Translations under genes and position numbers: made by a program | The notes under the pieces: model-generated | Databases searched by the model: none | What the model was told of the DNA's origin: nothing | Seen by the model: the letters and a program-made list of their open reading frames with translations, nothing else | Part shown: piece by piece, positions 1-7,661 of the stretch | Numbering within the stretch: the stretch's first letter is position 1 | Layout of the letters: each line of letters begins with the position of its first letter | From: Enterobacteriaceae bacterium | GTDB lineage: Bacteria > Pseudomonadota > Gammaproteobacteria > Enterobacterales > Enterobacteriaceae | Length of the DNA: 64,000 nt | Assembly: GCA_902363335.1 (NCBI GenBank) | Contig: CABIZV010000001.1 | Coordinates: 186,001-250,000 of the forward strand | Direction of reading: 5' to 3'

Positions 1-1
1 A

Positions 2-1000
2 AAAGATGGTTCTGCCGTTGGCGGCTATCTAATCAGCGGGCTGGTACGCAATGTCACCAAACGTGATATTGATGTCATGCTCGACACATCGGTGGTCGAT
101 ATCGTGATGGAAAATGGCGAAATCTCGGCTGTTCGCCTGCTGACTGACGAAAAAGAAACCCTGACCGTGCAGACCCGGAGCATTATTATGGCGACCGGTG
201 GCTTTAGCGCCAACAGTGAGATGGTGGTGAAATATCGTCCTGATTTGGCTGGTTTCGTGACCACCAACCACAAAGGCGCAACCGGCGGCGGTATCGCGCT
301 GCTGGAACGTATCGGTGCGGGTACGGTTGATATGGGTGAAATTCAGATTCACCCGACTGTCGAACAGAAAACCTCGTATCTGGTCTCTGAATCCATTCGC
401 GGTGGCGGTGCTATTCTGGTCAGCCAGCAAGGCAGCCGTTTCTTTAATGAGATGGAGACCCGCGACAAAGTCTCCGCGGCGATTATTGCGCTTCCAGAAC
501 ACTACGCGTACATCGTCTTTGATGAGCATGTGCGCAGCAAAAATAAAGCCGCAGATGAATACATTGCGAAAGGCCTGGTCACCAGCGCCAGCACGGCCAG
601 CGAACTGGCGGCTAAACTAGGATTGCAAGAGGAGGCGTTCCTGTCCACGCTTGCCCGTTACAATACGGCGGTCGAAAAACAGGATGATGAAGAGTTTGGT
701 CGCAAAACGGCGCTGCGTGCGCCGTTAAATGAAGGGCCGTTCCACGCGATTCAGATTGCTCCCGGCGTTCACCACACGATGGGTGGGGTGACGATTAATA
801 CGGATACCTGTGTGCTTAATGAGAATAAACAGGTGATTCCGGGGGCGTATGCTGCGGGTGAGGTCGTGGGCGGGATCCACGGCGGAAATCGTATTGGCGG
901 CAATGCCGTTGCGGATATCATTATCTTTGGTACGCTTGCCGGTCGTCAGGCCGCTATCCGCGCGCAGCAGGTTCCCTGGGCAATGCTTGAATCAGCGTAA
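2..1000 (+). CDS. Fumarate reductase-type flavoprotein, 3' part
   Basis: The reading frame is open from base 2, so the gene starts before the window; about 332 C-terminal residues are seen. They form an FAD_binding_2/flavocytochrome c-type domain. The fumarate reductase active-site motifs are present in order: IHPT, a TRDKVS arginine, VHHTMGG and GNRIGGNA, matching the substrate-binding His/Arg and catalytic Arg of the Shewanella Fcc3 family. The FAD motif ATGGF is also seen. The next gene is apbE, an FMN transferase, so the unseen part may carry an FMN-binding domain, as in the cytoplasmic NADH:fumarate reductase described from Klebsiella; that is inference. A related reductase of another unsaturated acid cannot be excluded. 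Confidence 0.85.
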   Translation, partial: KDGSAVGGYLISGLVRNVTKRDIDVMLDTSVVDIVMENGEISAVRLLTDEKETLTVQTRSIIMATGGFSANSEMVVKYRPDLAGFVTTNHKGATGGGIALLERIGAGTVDMGEIQIHPTVEQKTSYLVSESIRGGGAILVSQQGSRFFNEMETRDKVSAAIIALPEHYAYIVFDEHVRSKNKAADEYIAKGLVTSASTASELAAKLGLQEEAFLSTLARYNTAVEKQDDEEFGRKTALRAPLNEGPFHAIQIAPGVHHTMGGVTINTDTCVLNENKQVIPGAYAAGEVVGGIHGGNRIGGNAVADIIIFGTLAGRQAAIRAQQVPWAMLESA

Positions 1001-1011
1001 TTAAGCCCGTC

Positions 1012-1038
1012 GCCCGGTTAGTCGTGCTATAACCGGGC
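1012..1038 (+). other. Intercistronic hairpin between flavoprotein and apbE
   Basis: A perfect 9-bp inverted repeat (arms 1012-1020 and 1030-1038, GCCCGGTTA/TAACCGGGC) lies in the 64-base gap. No T-run follows, so it looks more like an mRNA-stabilising or attenuating stem than a full terminator. It may set a lower level of apbE relative to the reductase. Confidence 0.5.
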
Positions 1039-1064
1039 TATCTACTATTCCAAAGGGGCGATTA

Positions 1065-2030
1065 ATGTTAGACACCACAAAGGTTTATAGTTATTCCGCC
1101 GTCCTGATGGGCTCCCCCATCCTGCTCAAACTCTTCGTCAACGATGAAGCGCTTGCCGCGCGCGTTTTTCGCCTGATCAAACACTATGAAGACCTGCTCA
1201 CCGTCAATCGCGCGCAGTCGCAGGTGATGGATATCAACCATGCAGCCGGAAAGCATCCGGTTCGTGTCAGCAGCCCGGTGTATGCCTTAATCAAATGCGC
1301 GAAAGCCGCGAGCACGCTACCCAATAGCGCCTTTAACCTGGCCATAGGCCCACTGGTTAAACGCTGGCGCATTGGCTTTCGTGGTGACAGCGTTCCGCCT
1401 GCCGAGGATATAGCCCGTCTGCTGACGCTAACCAATCCGCAGCAGGTGTTGCTTAATGATGTCGATGAAAGCGTCTATCTGCCTTTGCCGGGGATGGAAA
1501 TCGATCTTGGGGCTATAGCTAAAGGCTACATTGCCGACCGGGTACGCGACTATCTGCGCAAAGAAGGCGTCGAGCAGGGCTTAATCAATCTCGGTGGCAA
1601 CGTTCAGACACTGGGAACACCGGCGGGTCTTTGGTCAATCGGCCTGAAAAAACCGTTCTCTCAGGCTGGCGCCATGATTGGTACCTTAGAAATTGCTGAT
1701 AAATCGGTGGTGACGTCAGGCGTTTATGAACGCTATTTCGCGCAAAATGGTCATATCTATCACCATATCCTGGATCCCCGTACCGGTTATCCGCTGGATA
1801 ATGAACTCGACAGCGTAACGATAGTGAGCGCCGATTCTATCGATGGCGATATCTGGACGACCCTGATGTACGGCATGGGGGTGGAAAAGGCCTGTGCCAC
1901 GCTGCGCGCGCGACCGGATATTGAAGCCATTTTCGTCACTAAATCGAAAGAGGTGATCCTTTCATCGAGCCACCACTATCGATTTACGCTTTTGGATAAC
2001 GACTACCGGCTTATTGGCAGTACTGTTTAA
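1065..2030 (+). CDS. apbE: FAD:protein FMN transferase, ApbE family, cytoplasmic form
   Basis: A 321-residue ApbE-family protein that attaches FMN covalently to a Ser/Thr of target flavoproteins. Family motifs are present: DLGAIAKGYIAD, NLGGNV, HHILDPRTGYP and a late D-x-WTT. Unlike E. coli ApbE it has no lipoprotein or Sec signal; it begins MLDTTKVYSYSAVLMGSP, so it should work in the cytoplasm. The start is chosen for the AAAGGGGCG ribosome site just upstream. It follows the fumarate reductase-type gene by 64 bases and is probably in the same operon, with that reductase as its substrate. Its last 20 bases overlap the end of the convergent regulator gene. Confidence 0.88.
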   Translation: MLDTTKVYSYSAVLMGSPILLKLFVNDEALAARVFRLIKHYEDLLTVNRAQSQVMDINHAAGKHPVRVSSPVYALIKCAKAASTLPNSAFNLAIGPLVKRWRIGFRGDSVPPAEDIARLLTLTNPQQVLLNDVDESVYLPLPGMEIDLGAIAKGYIADRVRDYLRKEGVEQGLINLGGNVQTLGTPAGLWSIGLKKPFSQAGAMIGTLEIADKSVVTSGVYERYFAQNGHIYHHILDPRTGYPLDNELDSVTIVSADSIDGDIWTTLMYGMGVEKACATLRARPDIEAIFVTKSKEVILSSSHHYRFTLLDNDYRLIGSTV

Positions 2031-2730
2031 GCAAGCCATATTGCTCGGGAAGTAGACGATAACGATACACCGGACGCCCGGTGGCACCGTAATGAATGCT
2101 GGTGAAAAGAATGTTCACCTGCGCCAGCCAGATGAGATATTTGCGGCACGATACGCGGGAGATATTTACCGCTTGCGCCAGATCGTCGGTGGAGAATTCA
2201 CTGTCTGGATGCGCATCTATCCATTGGCACAGCGTACGCAGCGTCTGGGGGGTTAAGCCTTTTGGCAGGCGCTTAGTGTCCGCCAGCTCCGGCGTTCCGC
2301 CGTGCAGCAAACGGTCAACATCCGCTTGCTCGTAGTAAGAGTGGCTGCCCATCAGCTGTTTTTTCTCACGCCAGCTCAAAAGTGCTTCTTCAAAACGCGG
2401 AAACTGGAAGGGTTTAATCAGGTAATCGACGACACCGTAACGCAGTGATGTTTGCACCGTGGCGGCATCGGAAGCAGATGAAATCATGATGACATCAATC
2501 GCCCGTCCCGAATTGCGCACGTCGGGCAGCAAATCGAGACCGTTATCCTGTTGCATATAGACATCGAGCAAAATGAGGTCGATGGGCTGGGTGTTATCCA
2601 TCACTTTTTCGCGGGCCTGTTGCAGCGTCGACGCGATCCCGCAGCAGGCAAAGCCATCGACTCGTTCGATGTAGCAACGATTAAGATCGGCCACCATGGC
2701 ATCATCATCAACAATCAAAACATTAATCAC
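2011..2730 (-). CDS. DcuR-like response regulator of C4-dicarboxylate sensing
   Basis: A 239-residue CitB-type response regulator. The receiver domain spans residues 1-120 with acidic pocket DDD at 8-10, phospho-acceptor Asp56 (LILLDVYM) and Lys106 (LIKPF). The C-terminal HTH half (GLTPQTLRTLCQWIDAH, NISRVSCRKYLIWL, YGATGRPVYRYR) is nearly identical to E. coli DcuR. The start is a GTG at 2728-2730 with GAGGA upstream, matching the DcuR N-terminus; longer in-frame starts lie inside the sensor gene. It overlaps the upstream dcuS-like gene by 8 bases, indicating translational coupling. Its probable targets are the adjacent fumarate reductase genes. Because the E. coli dcuSR locus lies elsewhere, this looks like a paralogous pair. 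Confidence 0.88.
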   Translation of the reverse strand: MINVLIVDDDAMVADLNRCYIERVDGFACCGIASTLQQAREKVMDNTQPIDLILLDVYMQQDNGLDLLPDVRNSGRAIDVIMISSASDAATVQTSLRYGVVDYLIKPFQFPRFEEALLSWREKKQLMGSHSYYEQADVDRLLHGGTPELADTKRLPKGLTPQTLRTLCQWIDAHPDSEFSTDDLAQAVNISRVSCRKYLIWLAQVNILFTSIHYGATGRPVYRYRLLPEQYGLLKQYCQ

Positions 2731-4339
2731 GCGCGCTTCCTCTTGAATCCCAGGGAATATGGACAAAAAATTGCGTAAAGACGCCAGGCTCTGACTCGAC
2801 GGAAAGGGTGCCGCCAAGATTCTCCGTCTGCTGACGGGCCAGGAAAAGCCCGACGCCACGGTTTTCGCCTTTGGTTGAAAAACCTTTATTAAAAATAGCG
2901 TCAATTTGCTCGGGATTGATCCCCGGGCCATCATCGCTCACTTCACCGCTCAACCAGCCGTTCTGGTAATGCAAAAGCAGGCTAATTTCACCTTCGCCCT
3001 GGCCTGACATGGCATCCAGCGCATTCTCAATCAGATTACCGAGCACCGTAACCAACACCGCCACCTGTTCTTCGTTGGGGTTGTCCGGGATAAGACTTTC
3101 TTCAGACAGCGTCAGGTTAATCCCGGCATCGCCCGCGCGGTTGATTTTACCCAGCAAGAAGCCGGCGATGATCGGTGATTTAATCTTATGTTGCAGCGTG
3201 CCGATATCGGCCTGATAGTTCTGCGCGGTCTGGAGAATATAACCTTCCAGCTTGTCGTAGCGCTTCATATGTAAAAGCCCGAGGATCACATGCAGTTTAT
3301 TCATAAATTCATGCGAGTGAGTGCGCAGGGCATCGACATAATTTACCAGACCATCCATTCGCTGCATCAGTTGGCTGACTTCGGTTTTGTCGCGGAAGGT
3401 GCTGATTGCGCCAATCACCCGCTTATTGTTGCGCACCGGCACGGTGTTACATAAAAGCAGACGACCGTTGCAGCCAATTTCCCGGTCTTCAATGGCGTTG
3501 CCGCTGGTTAACACTTCTTTCAGATCCGCCAGCATCGGGGCATGTTGTACTGCGCCCATGTTTGTTGGCTCAGGCGAAAAGAGAATTTCACGCGCGGCCT
3601 GATTAATCAACGTCACGCGGCCTTTACCGTCGACGGCAATCACGCCTTCCTTCAGTGATTGCAACATGGCCTGGCGCTGTTCAAACAGGCTCGAAATTTC
3701 ATGGGGTTCAAGGCCGAACAGAATATTCTTCAGTACCCGTACCAGACCCCACACGCCAAGCGTGCCCACTATCGCGCTAAACAGGACGAACCAGATGGCG
3801 TTCCAGCGTGCCCGACTAAGCTGTTCATCGACCTTTTGCAGTGAAATCCCCACGATCACCACGCCAATTTGCTGGCTTCGGTCATTATAAACGGGGGTGA
3901 ACACGCGCAGCGCTTCCGCCAGTACGCCGTGGTTGATTGACAGATTTTCCTTACCTTTCAGCGCCGGTTTCAGATCGGTGCCGATAAAATGCTGACCAAT
4001 AAGATGTGAATTGGGATGCGAATAACGTACGGCATCCATATTGGTCACTACCGCATACAAAAGACCGTTGCGTTGCTGCACCGCAGTGGCGATTGGCTGG
4101 ATGATGTTTTGATTCGGCGGGGCATTTAAGCCGCGTTTGATCTCAGGGGAATCGGCGAGAGTCCGCGCAATGGCAAAGGCGGTGTCTTCAACGCCAGCGC
4201 GCGTGGCTTTGGTTATCTGGATAAAGTAGAAAGCATAGACCACCAGAAGCACGCAGACGATCACGCTGCATACCATCCACGTAACCAGCGTACTGAGCTT
4301 CATCGGACGTTTCGGATGGAGAGGCGGCATGTCGCGCAT
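2723..4339 (-). CDS. DcuS-like membrane sensor histidine kinase
   Basis: A 538-residue DcuS/CitA-family kinase. Membrane segments lie at about 16-40 and 176-196 and flank a periplasmic PAS domain. The residues that bind C4-dicarboxylates in E. coli DcuS are kept: RYSH (Arg105, His108) and LRVF (Arg145, Phe147). A cytoplasmic PAS domain follows, then the phospho-acceptor His343 (SHEFMNKLHVILGLL) and the ATPase boxes NLIENALDAM, DDGPGI and GVGLFLA. The ATG at 4337-4339 with GAAGG upstream is preferred over an in-frame TTG at 4361-4363. It is predicted to sense external fumarate or related acids and phosphorylate the DcuR-like partner. Confidence 0.88.
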   Translation of the reverse strand: MRDMPPLHPKRPMKLSTLVTWMVCSVIVCVLLVVYAFYFIQITKATRAGVEDTAFAIARTLADSPEIKRGLNAPPNQNIIQPIATAVQQRNGLLYAVVTNMDAVRYSHPNSHLIGQHFIGTDLKPALKGKENLSINHGVLAEALRVFTPVYNDRSQQIGVVIVGISLQKVDEQLSRARWNAIWFVLFSAIVGTLGVWGLVRVLKNILFGLEPHEISSLFEQRQAMLQSLKEGVIAVDGKGRVTLINQAAREILFSPEPTNMGAVQHAPMLADLKEVLTSGNAIEDREIGCNGRLLLCNTVPVRNNKRVIGAISTFRDKTEVSQLMQRMDGLVNYVDALRTHSHEFMNKLHVILGLLHMKRYDKLEGYILQTAQNYQADIGTLQHKIKSPIIAGFLLGKINRAGDAGINLTLSEESLIPDNPNEEQVAVLVTVLGNLIENALDAMSGQGEGEISLLLHYQNGWLSGEVSDDGPGINPEQIDAIFNKGFSTKGENRGVGLFLARQQTENLGGTLSVESEPGVFTQFFVHIPWDSRGSARD

Positions 4340-4431
4340 TAAACCTTCATTTATCAATCGCAAAAAAGCATTATCGCTGATGTTTCCTGATACTTAAAGC
4401 CATCAACACCTTACAAAAACAAACCTTGCTT

Positions 4432-4447
4432 TGTGACCGTACTCTCA
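4432..4447 (+). promoter_or_regulatory. Candidate CRP site between dcuS-like and murQ-like genes
   Basis: TGTGA-N6-TCTCA lies in the 167-base divergent region and differs from the CRP consensus (TGTGA-N6-TCACA) at one core position. It could serve either gene. No clear -10/-35 pair was pinned down beside it. Confidence 0.35.
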
Positions 4448-4506
4448 GAGGGATTTATACAAAACACTTTAGTATTGTTTAAGAACCCATAATAAGGAGT
4501 CCGTTT

Positions 4507-5403
4507 ATGAGCAGTAAGCTTGCAGGTGCAGTCATGGAACGACGTAATCTGGCGACGACCGAGATTGACAGGTTATCTACCCGTGATTTACTCAATGTTA
4601 TAAATCAAGATGATAAGTGCATATCTGCGGCGATAACCCCTTATCTTGATGATATCACTCGTCTGGTTGATACCGCCGTCGCGACCTTGAGCCACGGTGG
4701 ACGAGTGGTGCTGGTCGGTGCGGGAGCATCCGGGCGCAACGCGGTGATTGCGGCTAATGAATATTCACCGGAGGAGAAGTCTCCGTTGATTGGGTTAATC
4801 GCCGGTGGGGCGCTGGCGATGCTGCATGATATGAGTGATGCGGCGCAGGACTATAACCGCGGTTTACTCGACCTTCAGGCTATTGGGTTCTCACAAAAAG
4901 ATATGCTGGTGGCGCTAACGGTAGGGGGAAAAACCCCGTGGCTGTGGGGCGCATTGCGACATGCCTGGTCATTGGGCGCGGCGCGCGCGGTTATCTCGCG
5001 TAATCATTGCAGCGAAGCGACGGAGCTTGCTGATATTGTCATCGCACCGCAAACGGGTGCTGAAGTGGTGAGTGGTTATGGAGAGCCGAAGGCGCTCATG
5101 GCGCAGAAAATGGTGCTCTCAATGCTCACAACCGGGCTGGCTATCCGCACCGGCAGGGTATATAGCAACATGCGAGTAGATATCCAGCATTCCACGACGC
5201 GTATGGCGGAGCGGCAGATAGCAATTGTTATGGAGGCCAGCGGGTGTACGCGAGCGAGTGCGAAGGCGGCGCTGGAAAGCTGTGACCACCAATGTAAGAC
5301 GGCTATTTTGATGCTGCTGACCGGGATGGATGCGTGGAGAGCGCACGACCTTCTGGAACAGAATAAAGGGTTCGTGCGAATGGCGTTACAGGAAGCACCG
5401 TAA
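4507..5403 (+). CDS. MurQ-like SIS-domain protein, divergent
   Basis: 298 residues, the same length as E. coli MurQ (N-acetylmuramic acid 6-phosphate etherase) and alignable from end to end: STRDLLNVINQDD, LVGAGASGRNAV, GLIAGG, AQKMVLSMLTTGL, ESCDHQCKTAI. A SIS sugar-phosphate-binding domain fills about 45-225 and a small helical domain the C-terminus. Glu85 matches catalytic Glu83 of MurQ, but the position of essential Glu114 (GAED) is Gln114 (AAQD). Binding-loop motifs are also altered: SGRTP is GGKTP and GSSRMKAGTAQK is GYGEPKALMAQK. It may be an inactive etherase, a sensor, or an enzyme for another sugar acid phosphate. It has no murP or murR neighbour and is preceded by AAGGAGT. Confidence 0.75.
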   Translation: MSSKLAGAVMERRNLATTEIDRLSTRDLLNVINQDDKCISAAITPYLDDITRLVDTAVATLSHGGRVVLVGAGASGRNAVIAANEYSPEEKSPLIGLIAGGALAMLHDMSDAAQDYNRGLLDLQAIGFSQKDMLVALTVGGKTPWLWGALRHAWSLGAARAVISRNHCSEATELADIVIAPQTGAEVVSGYGEPKALMAQKMVLSMLTTGLAIRTGRVYSNMRVDIQHSTTRMAERQIAIVMEASGCTRASAKAALESCDHQCKTAILMLLTGMDAWRAHDLLEQNKGFVRMALQEAP

Positions 5404-5425
5404 CGGTTTGACCGAAGAAGCGTAA

Positions 5426-5448
5426 AAAGCCCGCGTCACGCGGGCTTT
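5426..5448. terminator. Bidirectional terminator, murQ-like and porin genes
   Basis: A perfect 10-bp stem (AAAGCCCGCG/CGCGGGCTTT) with a 3-base loop lies between convergent genes. The T-run is better on the minus-strand side (TTTTTA), so it mainly ends the porin transcript. Confidence 0.8.
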
Positions 5449-5463
5449 GTCTATAAGGCAGGG

Positions 5464-6618
5464 TTAGAACTGATAAACCAGGCCGATTGCGACAATATCA
5501 TCGGTCGAGATATGGTTATCTTTGTAGAACTGTGCGTCGTCGTCCAGCAGGTTCAGTCGATAATCGATGTAGGTGGACATGTTGGTATTGAATTCGTAGG
5601 TGGCGCCGATATCAATATAATTCACCAGCGCTTTATCGATGTAATTAGCGTCATTACGGCCATCGTAACCCCCTAAATCCTTACCTTTTGAGTAAACCCA
5701 GGCAAGTGATGGAGTTAGACCAAAGTCGAGTTTATACTGCGCGACAGCCTCAAAGTTCTGCGTTTTGTTAGCGATACCAGCATCGTTACCATAGCGGGTC
5801 ATGTTGCGGGTTTCTGCATACATCATCGCCAGATAGATGCTGTTAGCATCATATTTTGCGCCAACCGTCCAGGCGTCAGCCGTGTCGCCACCGGCATATC
5901 GGCTGTAGCGATTGTGGTTACCGCCCGCCAGAACCTGATCGTTACTGCGGTCAGAAGTCGAGTAGGCCGCACCTAAGCTCAAACCGAAGTCGAGATCATA
6001 AGTGGTCGACATCGCAAAACCGTCGCCGTTCTGTTTAGACAGCTTGTTACCCGCGCCATTGTTGGTGCCTTCACCAGAGCTACCATCCTCGTTCTTACCC
6101 TGATATTGCAGGGCAAAATTGAGACCATCCACTGCGCCGAAGAAATCATTGTTACGATAGCTGGCGATGCCGTTGGCACGCCCGGTGAAGAAGACGTCGG
6201 TTTGCGTGTAGCTGTCGCCGCCGAACTCCGGCAGCATATCGGTCCAGGCTTCAATATCGTAGATGGCACCATAGTTGCGACCATAATCAAATGAACCCAG
6301 GTTGCCAAATTTTAAGCCAGCAAAGCCTAAACGGGTCCAGGCATTGCCGCTGACGCTCTCAGGCGTGTTGGCCTGAATGTTATATTCCCAACGTCCGTAA
6401 CCGACAAGATCTTCGTTGATCTGCGTTTCGCCTTTGAAGCCGAAGCGGACATAGGACTGGTCGCCATCATCGCTGCCAGATTGCGAAAAATAGTGTAATC
6501 CGACGACTTTGCCATAGAGGTCAAGTTTATTACCGTCTTTGTTGTAAACTTCTGCTGCATTTGCTGCGCCAGCCATGAATAAGGCAGGCATTAAAAGTGC
6601 CAGAGCTTTCATTTTCAT
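5464..6618 (-). CDS. Outer-membrane trimeric porin, OmpC/OmpF family (yedS position)
   Basis: A 384-residue general porin. The signal peptide MKMKALALLMPALFMAGAANA is followed by mature AEVYNKDGNKLDLYGKV; the constriction-loop signature LPEFGGD and the terminal phenylalanine (GLVYQF) needed for outer-membrane assembly are present. The start is chosen at 6616-6618 because AAGGAAA lies 6 bases upstream and the signal peptide begins there. It stands where E. coli carries the yedS porin pseudogene and Salmonella-type genomes an OmpS1-like gene, next to yedR/yedJ/dcm. Here the frame is intact. The very AT-rich upstream region is typical of OmpR/H-NS-controlled porins. Confidence 0.9.
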   Translation of the reverse strand: MKMKALALLMPALFMAGAANAAEVYNKDGNKLDLYGKVVGLHYFSQSGSDDGDQSYVRFGFKGETQINEDLVGYGRWEYNIQANTPESVSGNAWTRLGFAGLKFGNLGSFDYGRNYGAIYDIEAWTDMLPEFGGDSYTQTDVFFTGRANGIASYRNNDFFGAVDGLNFALQYQGKNEDGSSGEGTNNGAGNKLSKQNGDGFAMSTTYDLDFGLSLGAAYSTSDRSNDQVLAGGNHNRYSRYAGGDTADAWTVGAKYDANSIYLAMMYAETRNMTRYGNDAGIANKTQNFEAVAQYKLDFGLTPSLAWVYSKGKDLGGYDGRNDANYIDKALVNYIDIGATYEFNTNMSTYIDYRLNLLDDDAQFYKDNHISTDDIVAIGLVYQF

Positions 6619-6883
6619 TATAATTTCCTTTGCATGATAATGCATATGAATATATGAGATGTCATCCGCATCTCAGTTTCGGATATTATAGTGATGGTTC
6701 AATTTTTCTTAAATTATAAATGTAATAAACTTATATTAAATATTTCAAAAGATTTCCTTTATAAATTATTTATGATGTATCTAATGTTTATTGTTTTGAT
6801 TGTGAATATATTATTGAATTTTAATGGTTTTTCATTGAGTTATTGATGAATGGTATTGTAGGAGGAGATAGAGGGTTTAAGGC

Positions 6884-6976
6884 AAAAAAAATCCCGACTG
6901 CACTGGCATACAATCGGGAAGGTCATAAAACAAAAAAAATCTTGATGCATAACAAAAGGCTAATAACGCGAATGAT
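6884..6976 (-). ncRNA. Candidate small RNA (RseX position) with intrinsic terminator
   Basis: On the minus strand a stem (TCCCGA/TCGGGA, 6892-6897 with 6914-6919) is followed by eight Ts (6884-6891), a strong Rho-independent terminator with no coding gene upstream of it. In E. coli the Hfq-dependent RNA RseX, which represses ompA and ompC, lies between yedR and yedS in this relative orientation. The 5' end near 6976 is an estimate from RseX length, not from a promoter I can see well. Only the terminator is directly supported. Confidence 0.45.
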
Positions 6977-7263
6977 AATGTCATACTCATAAGGTAAAAT
7001 AAAGGTCTTAAAAAGGACTTTGTTATTCATGATGTGAATTTGAAAGTTATTTTTGGCTATTATTAATGATAAGTTTCAGCCATCGTGGCATAAATAAAAA
7101 AGCAGAGATTTAAATCAAAGGGGCGAATAAGAGTTGATGAAGTTTAAACCGCAGTATGTTGGATGAGCTCGTCGCAAATCAGACAAAGTTGCCGGAGATC
7201 AACGAACCGGCACTTCGCGGCATCAACCGTGGGTGGGAGGCTATCCCACATCATTTTTATCGC
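6977..7263. other. AT-rich gene-free leader between porin and yedR-like gene
   Basis: Together with 6619-6883 this forms about 700 bases without a gene, apart from the terminator at 6884-6919. The part nearest the porin (about 6670-6840) is extremely AT-rich, as in OmpR- and H-NS-bound porin promoters. No open frame with a ribosome site was found. Confidence 0.5.
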
Positions 7264-7284
7264 TATAATGTGACGGAAGTCACA
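7264..7284 (+). promoter_or_regulatory. TATAAT box and perfect CRP site before yedR-like gene
   Basis: A consensus -10 hexamer TATAAT (7264-7269) shares its last base with TGTGA-CGGAAG-TCACA (7269-7284), which has both perfect CRP half-sites. CRP there would cover the start point about 60 bases before the yedR-like ATG, which suggests repression. No good -35 is seen. Confidence 0.55.
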
Positions 7285-7344
7285 CCATTTTGTGGCGTGA
7301 TGATTTCGCTATTTGTATTCGTCGTGTAATGAGAGTTTGTTTTT

Positions 7345-7626
7345 ATGGAAGAAAGGATTGAGCGCGGCCTGGGTGGCAAACTGGCACTGTGGGTATTTTA
7401 CGCGTTTTGCGGTTACTTCGCTTGGGCAATGCTGCACTACATTTGGGTCATTAGCGATGTACAAAGTGTCCCTGGCGCAACTATTGATGGTGAAATGGGG
7501 TCAACCAGCGGCAAATGGCTTGGTGCGTTACTCGGTTTCATTGTGCTGAGTATTGTCGGCGCGTTGCTCGGGGGGATTGCATGGTATACCCGCCCGCGCG
7601 TGCCGGAGCATGAAGAGAGACTGTAA
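7345..7626 (+). CDS. yedR: Small inner-membrane protein, YedR-like
   Basis: 93 residues with two hydrophobic segments, at about 12-35 (LALWVFYAFCGYFAWAMLHY) and 57-80 (LGALLGFIVLSIVGALLGGI), so a two-helix membrane protein. By position beside yedJ and the porin, and by its general sequence, it matches E. coli YedR, a membrane protein of unknown function. The ATG at 7345 is the first in frame, with GAGAG about 10 bases upstream. A CRP-type site precedes it. No biochemical role can be read from the sequence. Confidence 0.7.
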   Translation: MEERIERGLGGKLALWVFYAFCGYFAWAMLHYIWVISDVQSVPGATIDGEMGSTSGKWLGALLGFIVLSIVGALLGGIAWYTRPRVPEHEERL

Positions 7627-7661
7627 TTTGCTATGCTGGGGGGAGATTAACTCACCCGGGC

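Noticed and set aside
4337..4363. Longer DcuS-like protein from a TTG at 4361-4363
   Set aside because: No ribosome site before it, while the ATG at 4337-4339 has GAAGG at good distance.
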